Source: Adiantum capillus-veneris (Eukaryota > Streptophyta > Polypodiopsida > Polypodiales > Pteridaceae). From it: a stretch of DNA of 64,000 nt. Under the pieces are notes generated by a model, which was not told where the DNA came from, made no database searches, and saw only the letters and a program-made list of their open reading frames with translations. The translations under genes and the position numbers were made by a program. How positions within the stretch are numbered: the stretch's first letter is position 1; each line of letters starts with the position of its first letter. Shown in pieces: positions 10,603-22,103 of this stretch. Location: assembly GCA_014529385.2 (NCBI GenBank), contig CM043966.1, positions 87,884,087 to 87,948,086 on the forward strand. The letters run 5' to 3'.

Positions 10603-10886
10603 TTGATTATGATGCAGAGGGTGGAGAAATTGAAGCTGAGCTAGCCACGGGGCAAACTTAGAAAGTGGTACCGCTCATTGGTGCACTTTCAATGACTATA
10701 CAAGATTATCATGGAAAAGCCGATTTCCACATTATGAAGTTGGGCAATTGCGACGTTCTCTTGGGCATGCCCTGGCATGACAAGAATGACGCAACTCTCC
10801 AGGTCCGGAACCGAACCATCACCGTGATGCAGAAGGGCAAGCCCGTTGTCCTCAAAGTTTGGTTGTTCCAACAACACCCTGAATGA
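10603..10886 (+). pseudogene. Family B protease-like domain, second half
   Basis: This continues the reading interrupted at 9457: DYDAEGGEIEAELATGQ, then PLIGALSMTIQDYHGKADFHI and the C-terminal protease block GNCDVLLGMPWHD. A TAG replaces a glutamine codon near 10660. The reading ends at 10884-10886. Nothing resembling reverse transcriptase or integrase follows here or in the other B copies. Confidence 0.83.
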
Positions 10887-11650
10887 CCTCTCTAGTTGTT
10901 TTCTACTTAGATACTTTTGAACATTGTTTGAGAGTATTGTCTGAATTTTGTTTGAAATGGATGCTATCTGTTTGAAACCTGTCTTGGTGCCGCTTTGAAT
11001 TGTTTGACTCTGGTTTTAATATTGGTTTCAATAATTGGTGATCTGACTCTCGGGTGGAGAAGTGAGAAATACTGTTTTGGTATTGTTTGAACCTCGGAAC
11101 GACGCAGGCCGATGCTTGGGGAGCGTTTGGTTGTATGCTTGAACCTCCAAGCGACGCAGACTGCGGTCTGGGGAGCGTTTGGTTGTACAGTTCTTGAGCT
11201 CATGGCCCGGACCTTTTTAGGTTATTTGCGGAGGGAGCGACGAGGTAGTCGTTGAGTAGCTTCATACCGCAGACCGTTTGTCTCGGGGGAGTGCTCAACG
11301 GCGCTGTTTGTTGTGTCTTGTAACATGCATATGTAAGCATTTGTGTTGCATTGTGATGTGCCAATTACTGAATATTCCTAATTGAATGAGATTGCCTGGG
11401 TATGTAATTTTTTAGTACATCAAGACACCCGTGGAAGATTAGTACGGTTTGGGTGTGATGGTTAATTTTACTACGCCGGAATATCAAGAGTTCCAATCTG
11501 GACGAAAGGAGAAGCTAACTCCTTGATCAAAAGAGAAAAAAGGAGAAGCTAACTCCTTGATCAAAACAGCCGAAAGAAGAAGCTAACTCCTTGATCAAAA
11601 GAGCAGAAAGAAGAAGCTATCTCCTTAATAAAAAGAGTAAACTGATTGTT
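10887..11650 (+). repeat. Non-coding tail of family B element
   Basis: This stretch corresponds to the region after the gag-protease frame in the copies at 33302-33790 and, inverted, 51250-51990. It contains repeated TTTGAA words, two copies of a roughly 45-bp block ending GGGGAGCGTTTGGTTGTA, a small hairpin word (CAGACTGCGGTCTG near 11157), and one copy of the TCATGGCCCGGACC block (about 11200). It has no coding similarity. The tail resumes at 20090 on the far side of the nested gypsy element. Confidence 0.75.
11501..11638 (+). repeat. Four-copy minisatellite, unit about 35 bp
   Basis: Four degenerate tandem copies of a unit containing GAGAAGCTAACTCCTTGATC. The inverted B2 copy near 51365-51385 has only one such unit, so the array expanded in this copy. 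Confidence 0.85.
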
Positions 11651-13130
11651 TGTCACGAGGACGTGGCAGTTATTAACCATGTCACAGAGATGTGGCAACT
11701 GCTAACCTTGGTTGTTGGTTTCTTTCCAATGGGGTTTATTTTATTTGTTTAAGACCCTCTTTTTGAAGTAGCAAACGGTCGGACATTGTATGGCCAATGT
11801 GAACGGTAGATTCACCCGCAGACGGGAAGTGGTCGGCACTGGAATTCGTATGGTAAGAGGATGTCTAGGCTCAGAGCAAGATCATATAGGTCCCCCCGTC
11901 GCACTTAGCAAGTTGGTGGATACTAGGAAGTGAACTCAATTAAGGCATAAAGTCAAGGTGGGACTATCAACAAAAAGTATCCGACAGTTGGGCCACATTG
12001 CACTTTTGGATGCGGCTCCAATGAGGATAGATGGTCAGAAGACCAGTGGGAGCCCAACGGAAGCATCTCCTAAAATTTAGGGAACTGCTATTTTGGGCCA
12101 CGAAATGTGTTCGCGTCATTACCTTCGGTATGACTAGGGGAACACTTTACAACTCTGCCGCGAAGTCAACTGATGCACCAGTTGAGATATTTTTAGCAGG
12201 GAAAGCCCAAACTCGGAAACTGGGCGACGTGTCAGCTTGTGAGCGATTCTGCCACTCTGGGAGGCAAAAACGAGCTGCATATCATCAAAGGGGGCGCCAT
12301 TTTTCAGCCACAGGCGGATTGTAACAAGTACAGAAACTATGGAATGCTTACCTTGCCCTCTATGCACAGTATGGTGACGGGAGTGATGCCCCGCACGCTA
12401 CATACTGCTCTCTTTCTCCCCTACGTGCAGTTATGTGATGCCCCACAAGAGGGCTACTCATTTGACTGATGTACAGTTGTGTGGGTTCATGCTTTTGTGC
12501 TGAGGCAAGAGCCTCCTTGAGCAGGAACAGGGGTAGCTAACTGCTGCTCCAAAGCAGGCACTGGTGAGGGTCATAACCTCACCGTACAGGTGCAAAATCA
12601 GCGCTGTGTATGCGCTGTAATTTGACTGTTTTTCAGCCATACGGACGCCAGGATCATTGGGAATCGTGCCCCACTGGCAAAGGACAGTTAGGGGACTGTT
12701 TGGGGCTGAAAACAGGGCAAAAACCAGTAAATACAGCGTGCTGAATTTACTGTTTTTGGACAGGAATCAGAGGGTATACGACAGTGCAAGCGAGTTCCAG
12801 CAGGGGAATTGGTTTCGCGCAAGTTTTGGGGCTGTTATGTTGCCGAAATTTGGCCAAATCAAATGGTATCTAGGGGGATACACGTGAAGGATTCCCAGGA
12901 CCTTACCTTGTAATTTACCCTCCTAAAGAATAAAGAAATACCGAAAGGGGCGCCAATTTTGGGGCCTACAGGTTGTCGGCGTCTGCTCGGAGCATTCTAG
13001 CTTCCGAGCCGTGTGTGTAATGAAGTGTTAATTCTCGTTACAGGTCTCCTTTGCAAAGTGCTCTGTGTGTGTGTTTAAGTAAAGAATTTCGGGTGAAAGC
13101 CAACGCCTACCGCCCTACGGGCCGGTTTCA
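11651..13130 (+). repeat. 5' LTR of chromovirus C
   Basis: This 1480-bp LTR starts TGTCACGAGGACGTGG and ends GGGCCGGTTTCA. Near its 3' part, at 12929-12966, it carries an AATAAA-containing core that continues with GAAATACCGAAAGGGGCGCC. The same core recurs in family B and D LTRs. The AATAAA could serve as the poly(A) signal. Confidence 0.95.
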
Positions 13131-13147
13131 TGGTTCCATTGCCGGGA
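13131..13147 (+). other. Primer-binding site of chromovirus C, tRNA-Glu-like
   Basis: TGGTTCCATTGCCGGGA directly follows the 5' LTR. It matches the complement of a plant tRNA-Glu 3' end, as I recall it, except for about two positions. It differs from the initiator-Met type used by families A and B. The C2 and C3 copies have AGG instead of TGG at the start. Confidence 0.65.
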
Positions 13148-13228
13148 TTTCAATCACTTTTTCCTCAAAGAGTGAGCCTGGATTGTTCAGGGTAAAGACA
13201 CACAGTGCAAGAACGCGGGGATTACACT

Positions 13229-16200
13229 ATGGCCGACAAGGGGAAGGGAATTATGGAAGAGCGTTCCTCTCCAAAGGACAGGCAGGAGATTCCTATGGTT
13301 TTTGAGATTGGCGAGAGCTCACGGCCACGTCAGTCTGTACCTCCTGTCAACATGAATGTCCCTCCAGTAGTACAGAGCTTTATGACAGGGCAACTTGAGG
13401 ATGATGCGTTTAAGACTCAGTTAGTTGCCGCGGTGAATGTCTTTTCGCAGCTGGTGCAGAATCCGAGGTTTATGGAATTCTTGCAAGCGCCACCAGTGCA
13501 ACAGCAAAATAGGCAACCTACGCCGCGTACAGAGCTTGTTGAAGCTCAAGCCCAGGTACTTCATGAGGCGCAGGAGGAAAGGGAACACTCGCATGTTGCG
13601 GAGTCGGGGGCTCCAAAGCAGGTTCCTCCCGTGCTTGAACAGGTGGCTAGAACGCCTATTCCACAGGTTATGCCAGTTCAGCCCGCCACCTTTCAGAGCC
13701 AGCATGCTGTCTTGAATGGACAGGGAGCTGGATACCAGGCTATGCACTCAGTTTTTCCACCACCCACGGTACATCCTGGGTATTTCGGGGGTGGATCAGT
13801 GTTCCAAAGTATGGCTGGTTATGCGTCTGGAAGTCAGCCGTACATGCCAGGAACAGTGTTCGGGGGTATGCAAGGCATCATGCCAAACCCCATGTATGGT
13901 ACTATCGGCATGCAGCAAGGTTTCCACGGCAACCAGGGCCAGTTTGGGGTGCCACAGGGTCATTTTGGCATGGCTGGTTTTTCTGGACAGCAGCCAGATA
14001 TCGCACCTCTGACGCAAAATGTGAATGGCCAACACGTGCCGATCATGCGTACTACAGTGCCCATGTTGCAGACCATCCCGTATGACAACTTGGGGGCACT
14101 AGAGAAGCCGAAGGCTTACAAAGAAGGTGGTGCAGCGGTAAAGTTCAGTACCTTCAGTGGTTTCGAGGATAAGACAAAGACACTCACTTTCCTCCAGCAG
14201 TTTGATACAGCTTATGCGGGAGGGAATTTTACAGAGGCCTCGAAGGTTAGGAAAGCTGCCACTTTCTTAAAGGACAATGCGCTTACATGGTGGACGACAT
14301 TGTTAATGCAAGGACAGGCACCCGCCACTTGGGTTTACTTCAAGCAAATGTTTGCATCTGCTTGGCTATCAAATGAATTTGAAGCCGATGTCTTGACAGA
14401 TTGGCACCAGCTTACGGCAGCTTCGTGCAAGAGCTTGCTGGAGTACAATAGGAGGTTTTGTAAAGCATTACTCTCAGTGACCTCCTACAGATTTGTGCCA
14501 TTGACAGAGCAGATAGAGAAGTATTGTTGTGGGCTGCCTAAAGGGCTTCGCGATTACTGTACAAAGAACAGAGTGGCTACCCTTACTCAGCTTATGGAAG
14601 TTGCGAACACTGGTCTTGCCCTGTTGAAAGGAGAGGACAGTGGATTTCCGAGCAATGATAAAGGAGGGCAGCAAAAGAAAAATTCAGCGAAGAAGCCCTT
14701 TGTGAAAACGGCTCCTGATGCGTCACAGGGGTCAGAACAGGCCACCAAAGACAAGGATTCAGCTGGGACTTCTGGAGCGCAGGCAAAGAAACAGAAAAGG
14801 AAGCCTTTTGTGCGCAAGTCGCTCGAGGAAAAGAAGGTCCTAATGGCTGAAAACAAATGCTTTATATGCGAGCAGCCTGGTCATATTTCTATCAACTGTC
14901 CACAAAGGAAAAGGCCAGCTGACTCAGAGGATAAAGAAGACCAGAAAGGCAAGAAGCCTAAACCCACGGCAGGTTTAGTGCCAGACATGGTGGGTGACAG
15001 ACCCAGCACAGATGCCAGTGAGTTATGCAGGGCATGGGGTAAAGTTAGGGATCAGACGGCACTCATCTTCTTTGATCCAGGTGCCAAAGCCAACTTTATC
15101 TCACCAGAGTTAGCTATGAAGCTCGGCATCAAAGCTGAAGAGATGGGGTACACCGCAGAGGCAGGGTTGGCATGTCCTGGCCACTCAGAGTGTGTTACTC
15201 CCATCATTGGAAAACTGCGTCTGCATATTCAGTCGTATGTGGACACTGAAGAGTTTTACATCATGCCGCTGGAAGGTTGTGACGCCTTGTTGGGGATCCT
15301 GTGGATGTTCCGAGTGCATGGAGTCTTGGATGCCTACAACAAAAAGATCACTGTACAGCATAGGGGCAAAACTCACATCTTGGATGTAAAGCTTAAAGGA
15401 GAGTCAGTCCCTATTGTATCTGCTTCTGCTATCACTTCTGTAATAAAGAATCATCTTTCTGTGTACTTGATTTTTGCACGTGATGTCTCAGATAGGGATC
15501 AGTCAAATTTATCTGTGTTAGATAAAGAAAGGTCAGCATTTTTGCAAAAGTTTAGTGACTGTTTTTCTGATTCATTACCGTCGCAATTACCGCCAGAGAG
15601 ACCTGAGGACCATCGGATAGATTTGGTGCCAGGGTGTAGCCCACCAAATAGACCTCCCTACAGGGTTAGTGCGGCGCAGCAGAAAGAGATTATGGGCCAG
15701 GTTGAGGAGTTATTAGAGAAGGGGCTGATTCAGCCTAGTTCTTCACCCTTTTGCTCCCCAGTGCTCCTAGTGCAGAAGAAGGATGGCTCATGGCGCATGT
15801 GTATTGATTACCGTGCGTTGAATAAGAATACCATCAACAATAGGTTTCCTATTCCTCGCATTGATGATATTCTCGATCGTTTAGAGGGTGCTGCAATTTT
15901 CAGCAGGATAGACCTGAAGAGTGGGTACCATCAGATTCGTATAAGCCCAGAGGATGTGCACAAGACTGCGTTTAGAACGACATTTGGTCTTTATGAGTTT
16001 CTAGTGATGCCGTTTGGGCTAACAAATGCTCCAGCCACGTTCAACAGAATGATGGACCGGATTTTCCGCTCGCATCAACAGTTTGTTGGAACATTCTTCG
16101 ATGACATGATTGTGTATTCGAAGAATGAAGAGGAGCATAGGCGTCACTTGACCATTGTGTTCGAAGCGCTGCGCAGTCACAGGTTACTTGTCAATCCTAA

Positions 16201-18439
16201 GAAAAGTGAATTCTTCCTCGAAGAGATCCACTTTCTGGGCCACATAGTCTCAAAGGATGGTGTAAGAATGGATCCCGCAAAGGTCGAAGCTATCAAGACA
16301 TGGCCAGACTTGAAGACTGTGCACGATGTCAGAAGCTTCTTGGGATTGTGTTCCTACTATAGAAGGTTTATCAGAAATTTTGCAGAGATAGCATCGCCTC
16401 TTCACGCATTGCAAAAGAAAGAGGTCACTTTCAGATGGACCCAAAAAGAGATTTCAGCTTTTAGTCTCTTAAAGGAAAAGTTGACTTCAGATCCAGTTAT
16501 TGTTTTGCCAGATCTCAGGAAGTCATTTGTGGTCCAGTGTGACGCGTGTGGCAGTAGCATCGGAGCAGTGCTAATGCAAGATGGACGGGTAGTAGCCTAT
16601 GAAAGCCGAATTTTGCAAGGGCCAGAGAGGACTATGCAAGTCTATGAGAAAGAGCTCTTGGCCGTGATTCATGCGCTTTCTAGCTGGAAGCACTACCTCT
16701 TAGGTGCTGATTTTGTTGTTTAAACAGATCATCAGACCTTGCGATACTTCTTGACACAGTCAAAGTTATCCGAAAAGCATATGCGATGGGCAAACATTCT
16801 TTCCATGTTCCACTTCCAGATTATGCATGTGGAAGGCAAGAAGAATGTTGTGGCTGATGCGTTATCAAGAAAGCCACAAATTTCAGCTGTGTCAATTCCT
16901 TATCATCATGAGTTAGATGACATGAAGGAACAGTATACTGCTGATGAAGATTTTGCAAGGATCTTTGAACAGTTACAAGAGGGGCAACATCACGAGCACT
17001 ACCTCCTCAGAGACGGTTTTATGATGATGCATGGCAGACTTTGTGTCACTAGGCCATTGCGACATAAGGTCATGGAAGAGAGTCATGTCCCACCGTATGC
17101 AAGGCATCGTGGCATTGATGCAACAGTTAAAGCGGTAGAGACGTTCTTCTATTGGCCTACCTTGAGGAGAGATGTGGATGCCTTTGTGCGAGCATGCATA
17201 GTTTGCCAAAAGGTCAAGTTTGACAGGCCAAAGGCACCAGGGTTGTTACAACCACTGCCGATTCCGGATAAGCCATGGGAAAGCATTGCTATGGACTTTA
17301 TCTTTGATCTTCCAAGAACGCCAACAGGGAATGATGGTATATGGACCATTATCTGCAGGTTCAGCAAGCAGGCCCATTTTATCCCTGTCAGGAAGAAGAT
17401 AAAATCTGATCAGATGGCACGCTTGTTCATGTACAATGTGTTTAAGTACCATGGTATGCCACAATCGATTATCAGTGATCGTGATCCTCGCATGACCAGT
17501 TTGTTCTGGAGAGGATTGTTTGAGAACATGGGTACTACGCTCAAGTTCTCGTCTTCGTTTCATCCACAAACTGATGGACAGTCAGAAGAGGCCAATTCTA
17601 CTGTCTTAGATCTGCTGAAATGCTATGTGTCAGATAATAAGGGCAAGTGGGAACAGTATTTGCCTATGCTTGAGTATGCGTACAATAATACAGTGCATTC
17701 GTCTACTGGCAAAGCACCTTTTGAAATTGTTGAAGGCGGCAAAAAGGTTCCTCCCATTTTGCATACAAAGGACAAGATCTTTGAGGCAGATCGATATGTT
17801 GAGAACATGGATGAGATGTATAAGAAGATTAAAGTTGCCTTGGAGAAGACTCAGGCAAAACAGAAAAAGGCTGCTGATCGTCACCGTCGTGAATTGCTAC
17901 TATCACCTGGTGATTGGGTTCTTTTAAGGTTCGAAAAGGCAAGGTTAAAGAAGATGAAGGGTAAGGAACGGCTGTTTCCTAAGCTCAGCATGCGTTACTA
18001 TGGGCCTTTTCAAGTGCTTGACAAGATCAGCGATGTGGCTTACAGGCTGAAATTGCCTGATGCGTGGAAGATTCATAATGCGTTTCATGTGAGTCTTCTA
18101 AGACCCTTCGTGGGTGATGTGCCAGAAGATATGCCAGTTGAGGATCAGCCAGAAGTTGAGGAACTTGATGAGATCCTGGTACCTGAGCAAGTTTTGGCAC
18201 ATAAGGACAGAAAAGTTAAAGGACAAGTTGCAAGACGTTATTTGGTGAAGTTCAAGAACTATCCGCCTATGGATGCAAAGTGGATGGAAGAGCATGAACT
18301 GTCAGAGTCACCAAATGTATTGCAGCTTTACCTTGAAGCCTTTGGGTTACAGCCTACTTATGCCCAAACCCAACGTGTGCAAAGGAGGGGTAATGATAGA
18401 GCTAGTACATCAAATGTACATATGAATTCAGTGCCATAG
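13229..18439 (+). pseudogene. gag-pol: Chromovirus gag-pol polyprotein, one nonsense codon
   Basis: This is one frame of 1736 codons. It makes the structural and enzymatic proteins needed for particle assembly, reverse transcription and integration. Order by residue: glutamine/proline-rich N-terminus; gag core about 303-470 (FLKDNALTWW); zinc knuckle CFICEQPGHISINC 544-557; protease-like FFDPGAKANF around D616; reverse transcriptase about 823-1010 with FFDD at 956-959; RNase H from about 1101; integrase HHCC finger, then catalytic D1356, D1417 and E1453 (35-residue spacing); C-terminal chromodomain about 1667-1692 (RRYLVKFKNYPPMDAKWMEE). The only break is TAA at 16721-16723 in RNase H, where the D element has CAA. 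I chose ATG 13229 because the C2 and C3 copies share MADKGKGIMEE at their starts; an in-frame ATG at 13205 is possible. Confidence 0.95.
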
Positions 18440-18597
18440 ATGGAAATGGCAAAAGTATGAAGGCCTCATTAAGTCATTTGTATCTATGTATGTTACGACC
18501 TTTCTTGCGGATACATGCGATGATAAAAGAGTGTTAATAGCACAAGATCATCAGTGGCGTGTATTTATGGTATGCAATCGAGGACGTTTGCGATTTC

Positions 18598-18609
18598 AAG
18601 AGGGGGGTA
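18598..18609 (+). other. Polypurine tract of chromovirus C
   Basis: AAGAGGGGGGTA abuts the 3' LTR start at 18610. The D element has the same tract in inverted orientation at 43129-43141. Confidence 0.85.
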
Positions 18610-20089
18610 TGTCACGAGGACGTGGCAGTTATTAACCATGTCACAGAGATGTGGCAACTGCTAACCTTGGTTGTTGGTTTCTTTCCAATGGGGTTTATTT
18701 TATTTGTTTAAGACCCTCTTTTTGAAGTAGCAAACGATCGGACATTGTATGGCCAATGTGAACGGTAGATTCACCCGCAGACGGGAAGTGGTCGGCACTG
18801 GAATTCGTATGGTAAGAGGATGTCTAGGCTCAGAGCAAGATCATATAGGTCCCCCCGTCGCACTTAGCAAGTTGGTGGATACTAGGAAGTGAACTCAATT
18901 AAGGCATAAAGTCAAGGTGGGACTACCAACAAAAAGTATCCGACAGTTGGGCCACATTGCACTTTTGGATGCGGCTCCAATGAGGATAGATGGTCAGAAG
19001 ACCAGTGGGAGCCCAACGGAAGCATCTCCTAAAATTTAGGGAACTGCTATTTTGGGCCACGAAATGTGTTCGCGTCATTACCTTCGGTATGACTAGGGGA
19101 ACACTTTACAACTCTGCCGCGAAGTCAACTGATGCACCAGTTGAGATATTTTTATCAGGGAAAGCCCAAACTCGGAAACTGGGCGACGTGTCAGCTTGTG
19201 AGCGATTCTGCCACTCTGGGAGGCAAAAACGAGCTGCATATCATCAAAGGGGGCGCCATTTTTCAGCCACAGGCGGATTGTAACAGGTACAGAAACTATG
19301 GAATGCTTACCTTGCCCTCTATGCACAGTATGGTGACGGGAGTGATGCCCCGCACGCTACATACTGCTCTCTTTCTCCCCTACGTGCAGTTATGTGATGC
19401 CCCACAAGAGGGCTACTCATTTGACTGATGTACAGTTGTGTGGGTTCATGCTTTTGTGCTGAGGCAAGAGCCTCCTTGAGCAGGAACAGGGGTAGCTAAC
19501 TGCTGCTCCAAAGCAGGCACTGGTGAGGGTCATAACCTCACCGTACAGGTGCAAAATCAGCGCTGTGTATGCACTGTAATTTGACTGTTTTTCAGCCATA
19601 CGGACGCCAGGATCATTGGGAATCGTGCCCCACTGGCAAAGGACAGTTAGGGGACTGTTTGGGGCTGAAAACAGGGCAAAAACCAGTAAATACAGCGTGC
19701 TGAATTTACTGTTTTTGGACAGGAATCAGAGGGTATACGACAGTGCAAGCGAGTTCCAGCAGGGGAATTGGTTTCGCGCAAGTTTTGGGGCTGTTATGTT
19801 GCCGAAATTTGGCCAAATCAAATGGTATCTAGGGAGATACACGTGAAGGATTCCCAGGACCTTACCTTGTAATTTACCCTCCTAAAGAATAAAGAAATAC
19901 CGAAAGGGGCGCCAATTTTGGGGCCTACAGGTTGTCGGCGTCTGCTCGGAGCATTCTAGCTTCCGAGCCGTGTGTGTAATGAAGTGTTAATTCTCGTTAC
20001 AGGTCTCCTTTGCAAAGTGCTCTGTGTGTGTGTTTAAGTAAAGAATTTCGGGTGAAAGCCAACGCCTACCGCTCTACGGGCCGGTTTCA
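18610..20089 (+). repeat. 3' LTR of chromovirus C
   Basis: This is the 1480-bp partner of 11651-13130, nearly identical to it. It ends GGGCCGGTTTCA at 20089 and is followed by the resumed family B tail. Confidence 0.96.
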
Positions 20090-20189
20090 TTGTCCCTCCG
20101 AATGACCCTCGGAATTTCTTGAGCTAACTTGAGTTGTTTTGCAGATATGCTGTAATCGCGGACGATTACTCTCTTTCAAGAAGGGGAGA
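20090..20189 (+). other. End of family B internal region with polypurine tract
   Basis: This 100-bp stretch (GTCCCTCCGAATGACCCTC onward) is the inverted counterpart of 51248-51345. It closes with AAGAAGGGGAGA at 20178-20189, a purine tract directly before the 3' LTR. It shows that the B element starting at 8359 ends with the LTR at 20190-20821. Confidence 0.8.
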
Positions 20190-20709
20190 TGTAACAAAGT
20201 GCTGATGTGCTGACGTGTCAAAGCTCTGAAGAAGGGAGCCAACTTGCAGATGCGAGGGGCCTAAACCCCAAGAAGAAGAAGTAACAGAAGACGTCCTACC
20301 AACCTATGGGGACCCCGTCCGATGGGGCCCCAAGTGACAAAGGATTAAAATAAAGCAAGACCTGCACACACACACAAACTGATGACGTGGCAGATTTTCG
20401 AAAATTGCGTTGACATGATGAAGTGGCGGGCTGTACGGATTTTCGCGTTTTGCGCTGACAGCTTTTTGGCATTGCTTTTTGGACCAGAAGCTTTTGAGTT
20501 TGAAGGCTTTTCATGTAAACTGCTTTTCAGGCCAAGGCCCTTAAATATGAGGTTAGGGCTCATTTTCTGAAATGCTTCCTGGAGAAGGTGCAGCGTCTGG
20601 AGTACCGGCTTGTACTGAGTTGACGCAATATAAAGAAATACTGAAAGGGGCGCCTAGGTTTGGGGCCAATACTCTCTGGGGTAGAATTCCGCCACTTCGT
20701 GTCGCGTGT

Positions 20710-20747
<38 letters not shown>

Positions 20748-20821
20748 CAGTTGTTATTGAAGTGCTAAAAGTTTGTTCAGTCTGTTCTTTTCTATTGGCA
20801 CGTGGTGCTCGTCTTGTGACA
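20190..20821 (+). repeat. 3' LTR of the outer family B element
   Basis: This 632-bp LTR starts TGTAACAAAG and ends CTTGTGACA. It has a TATA-like core (ATATAAAG) at 20629-20637, directly followed by the core sequence shared with C-family LTRs, then a (CT)n tract (about 20709-20742). Homologous LTRs are 30811-31502, 53660-54303, inverted 50663-51247 and inverted 63167-63833. Its 3' boundary abuts family A leader sequence at 20822. Confidence 0.9.
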
Positions 20822-20936
20822 AATCGACACGCCCAAGAGGACTTGGGTTGCGTGCGACCGCAACAAGCAAACGAAAATAAATTCTTGTGGTTCTTTCCTT
20901 GAGTGATATAAAACACTGCCAAAGCTGTGATACCAA
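20822..20936 (-). other. Family A leader with primer-binding site, truncated
   Basis: On the minus strand the LTR at 20937-22095 is followed by TTGGTATCACAGC, an initiator-Met tRNA primer-binding site with one change from the usual form. About 100 bp of leader follow, matching 24716-24832. The leader stops at the family B LTR end (20821), so the rest of this A element is missing. Confidence 0.75.
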
Positions 20937-22095
20937 TGTAAGGTGCAGCGGTTGTGAATGATGAACTTTGCTCAAGATGAGTGCTCCGAATTGTGCTCAA
21001 GGTTCCTTTCCCTTACGGAAAGGAGAGTTTTCCGTTCCTTTAGTGAGAGATTGCAAGTGATCACAAACAAAGTGGATAAACACTGTGAATGAAGGTGCTG
21101 AGACTGAGAGATAGAGAGAGAAGAATACGACACTAGAATGTTGTCAAACCCTCCTCCGAAGGCCCCACTCTCTATGGCGAGAGTGGTCTACTATTGATTC
21201 CACAAAACTCTACAATGCTTTGGACTTGCTGATGTTGTCGACGACGATGAGGACGACGACGAGACGGGTTGAAATTCGAAAACGCCAAGGGCTGAAATCT
21301 GCAAATTTTTATTTGTTGAATTCCGACTCTATGTCGGTTACGACGACGACGCGCTGAAAGCGCAGATGCTGAAATCTGTGTTTTCCAGGCTGAATCTGCA
21401 AATGCTCGCTGATCTGACCGTGCGGCGAGGATCTGCTGCGGGTTGGTGAGATCTGCGAGGTTTGGGACTTCTATTGCGGTTGTTGATGCTGAAAACTGAA
21501 AACGCTGATGCTACTTGTGGTTTTGTCGCGATGAATCTGCAAACGCTAGGTGGTCAGGCTGATCCAAAAACGCTAGGGCTGAATCTAGTTTTGCAACAAA
21601 AAACGCTAGGCTTCTGCTGGAGTCTGCTACTACCGGGGCTGATCTGCAATGCAAAAACGCCAGGGCTTGCTGTCGATGAAAAACACTAGGCTTGCTGTTG
21701 GTGTAGGTCTTGCTGAGAAGGTGCCTGTTGAACTCTTGTTCCTGCTGCCTGTTATGCCAGAAAGTGCTAGCGCTACGGTTTCTTATATACTAGCTGAGTC
21801 AAATTACCCTACCCAGTTTCCCAAGAAAAGTCATTAAAAAATAATAAGTGAAAATTGGCTAAAATAGGGAAAATAGGTCTATGCACTGTAAAAATGCTCC
21901 TGATGGGTTCTCATGGAAATTTGGTGATCATGTTGTGTGCAACTAGAGGATATGCATCTACTCTAAGTGTCTGGACATGCACGGTTTGCGAACAGACTCA
22001 CAAAAGTGCTAGAACACTTCCTAATCTAGCTGAACTGAACCCATGTCATGAAGTAGGTTGTCCACGTACACATAGGGTTAGTTGTGCACGTGACA
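20937..22095 (-). repeat. Family A LTR 'c' with internal sequence on both sides
   Basis: This 1159-bp LTR on the minus strand runs between CTTACA at its 3' end (low coordinate) and CACGTGACA at its 5' end (22095). A polypurine-like tract (TCCCCTCC on the plus strand, 22096-22103) lies on one side and a primer-binding site on the other. It therefore acts as the 3' LTR of one element and the 5' LTR of the next, as in LTR-internal-LTR tandems made by recombination. Confidence 0.85.
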
Positions 22096-22103
22096 TCCCC
22101 TCC

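Larger units (their letters stand above)
11651..20089 (+). mobile_element. Full-length Ty3/gypsy chromovirus 'C', very young
   Basis: The element has two 1480-bp LTRs (11651-13130 and 18610-20089), a primer-binding site, a single gag-pol frame ending in a chromodomain, and a polypurine tract. The LTRs differ at only about 7 positions by hand count (about 0.5 percent), so insertion was recent. Flanks are TTGTT (11646-11650) and TTGTC (20090-20094), a 5-bp target-site duplication with one change. It is inserted in the non-coding tail of the outer family B element: sequence before 11651 and after 20089 is continuous in the inverted B2 copy near 51333-51340. Confidence 0.97.

Noticed and set aside
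12031-12324. 97-codon open frame inside the C LTR, also present at 18990-19283
   Set aside because: It exists in both LTR copies only because the LTRs are nearly identical; the text has no protein character.
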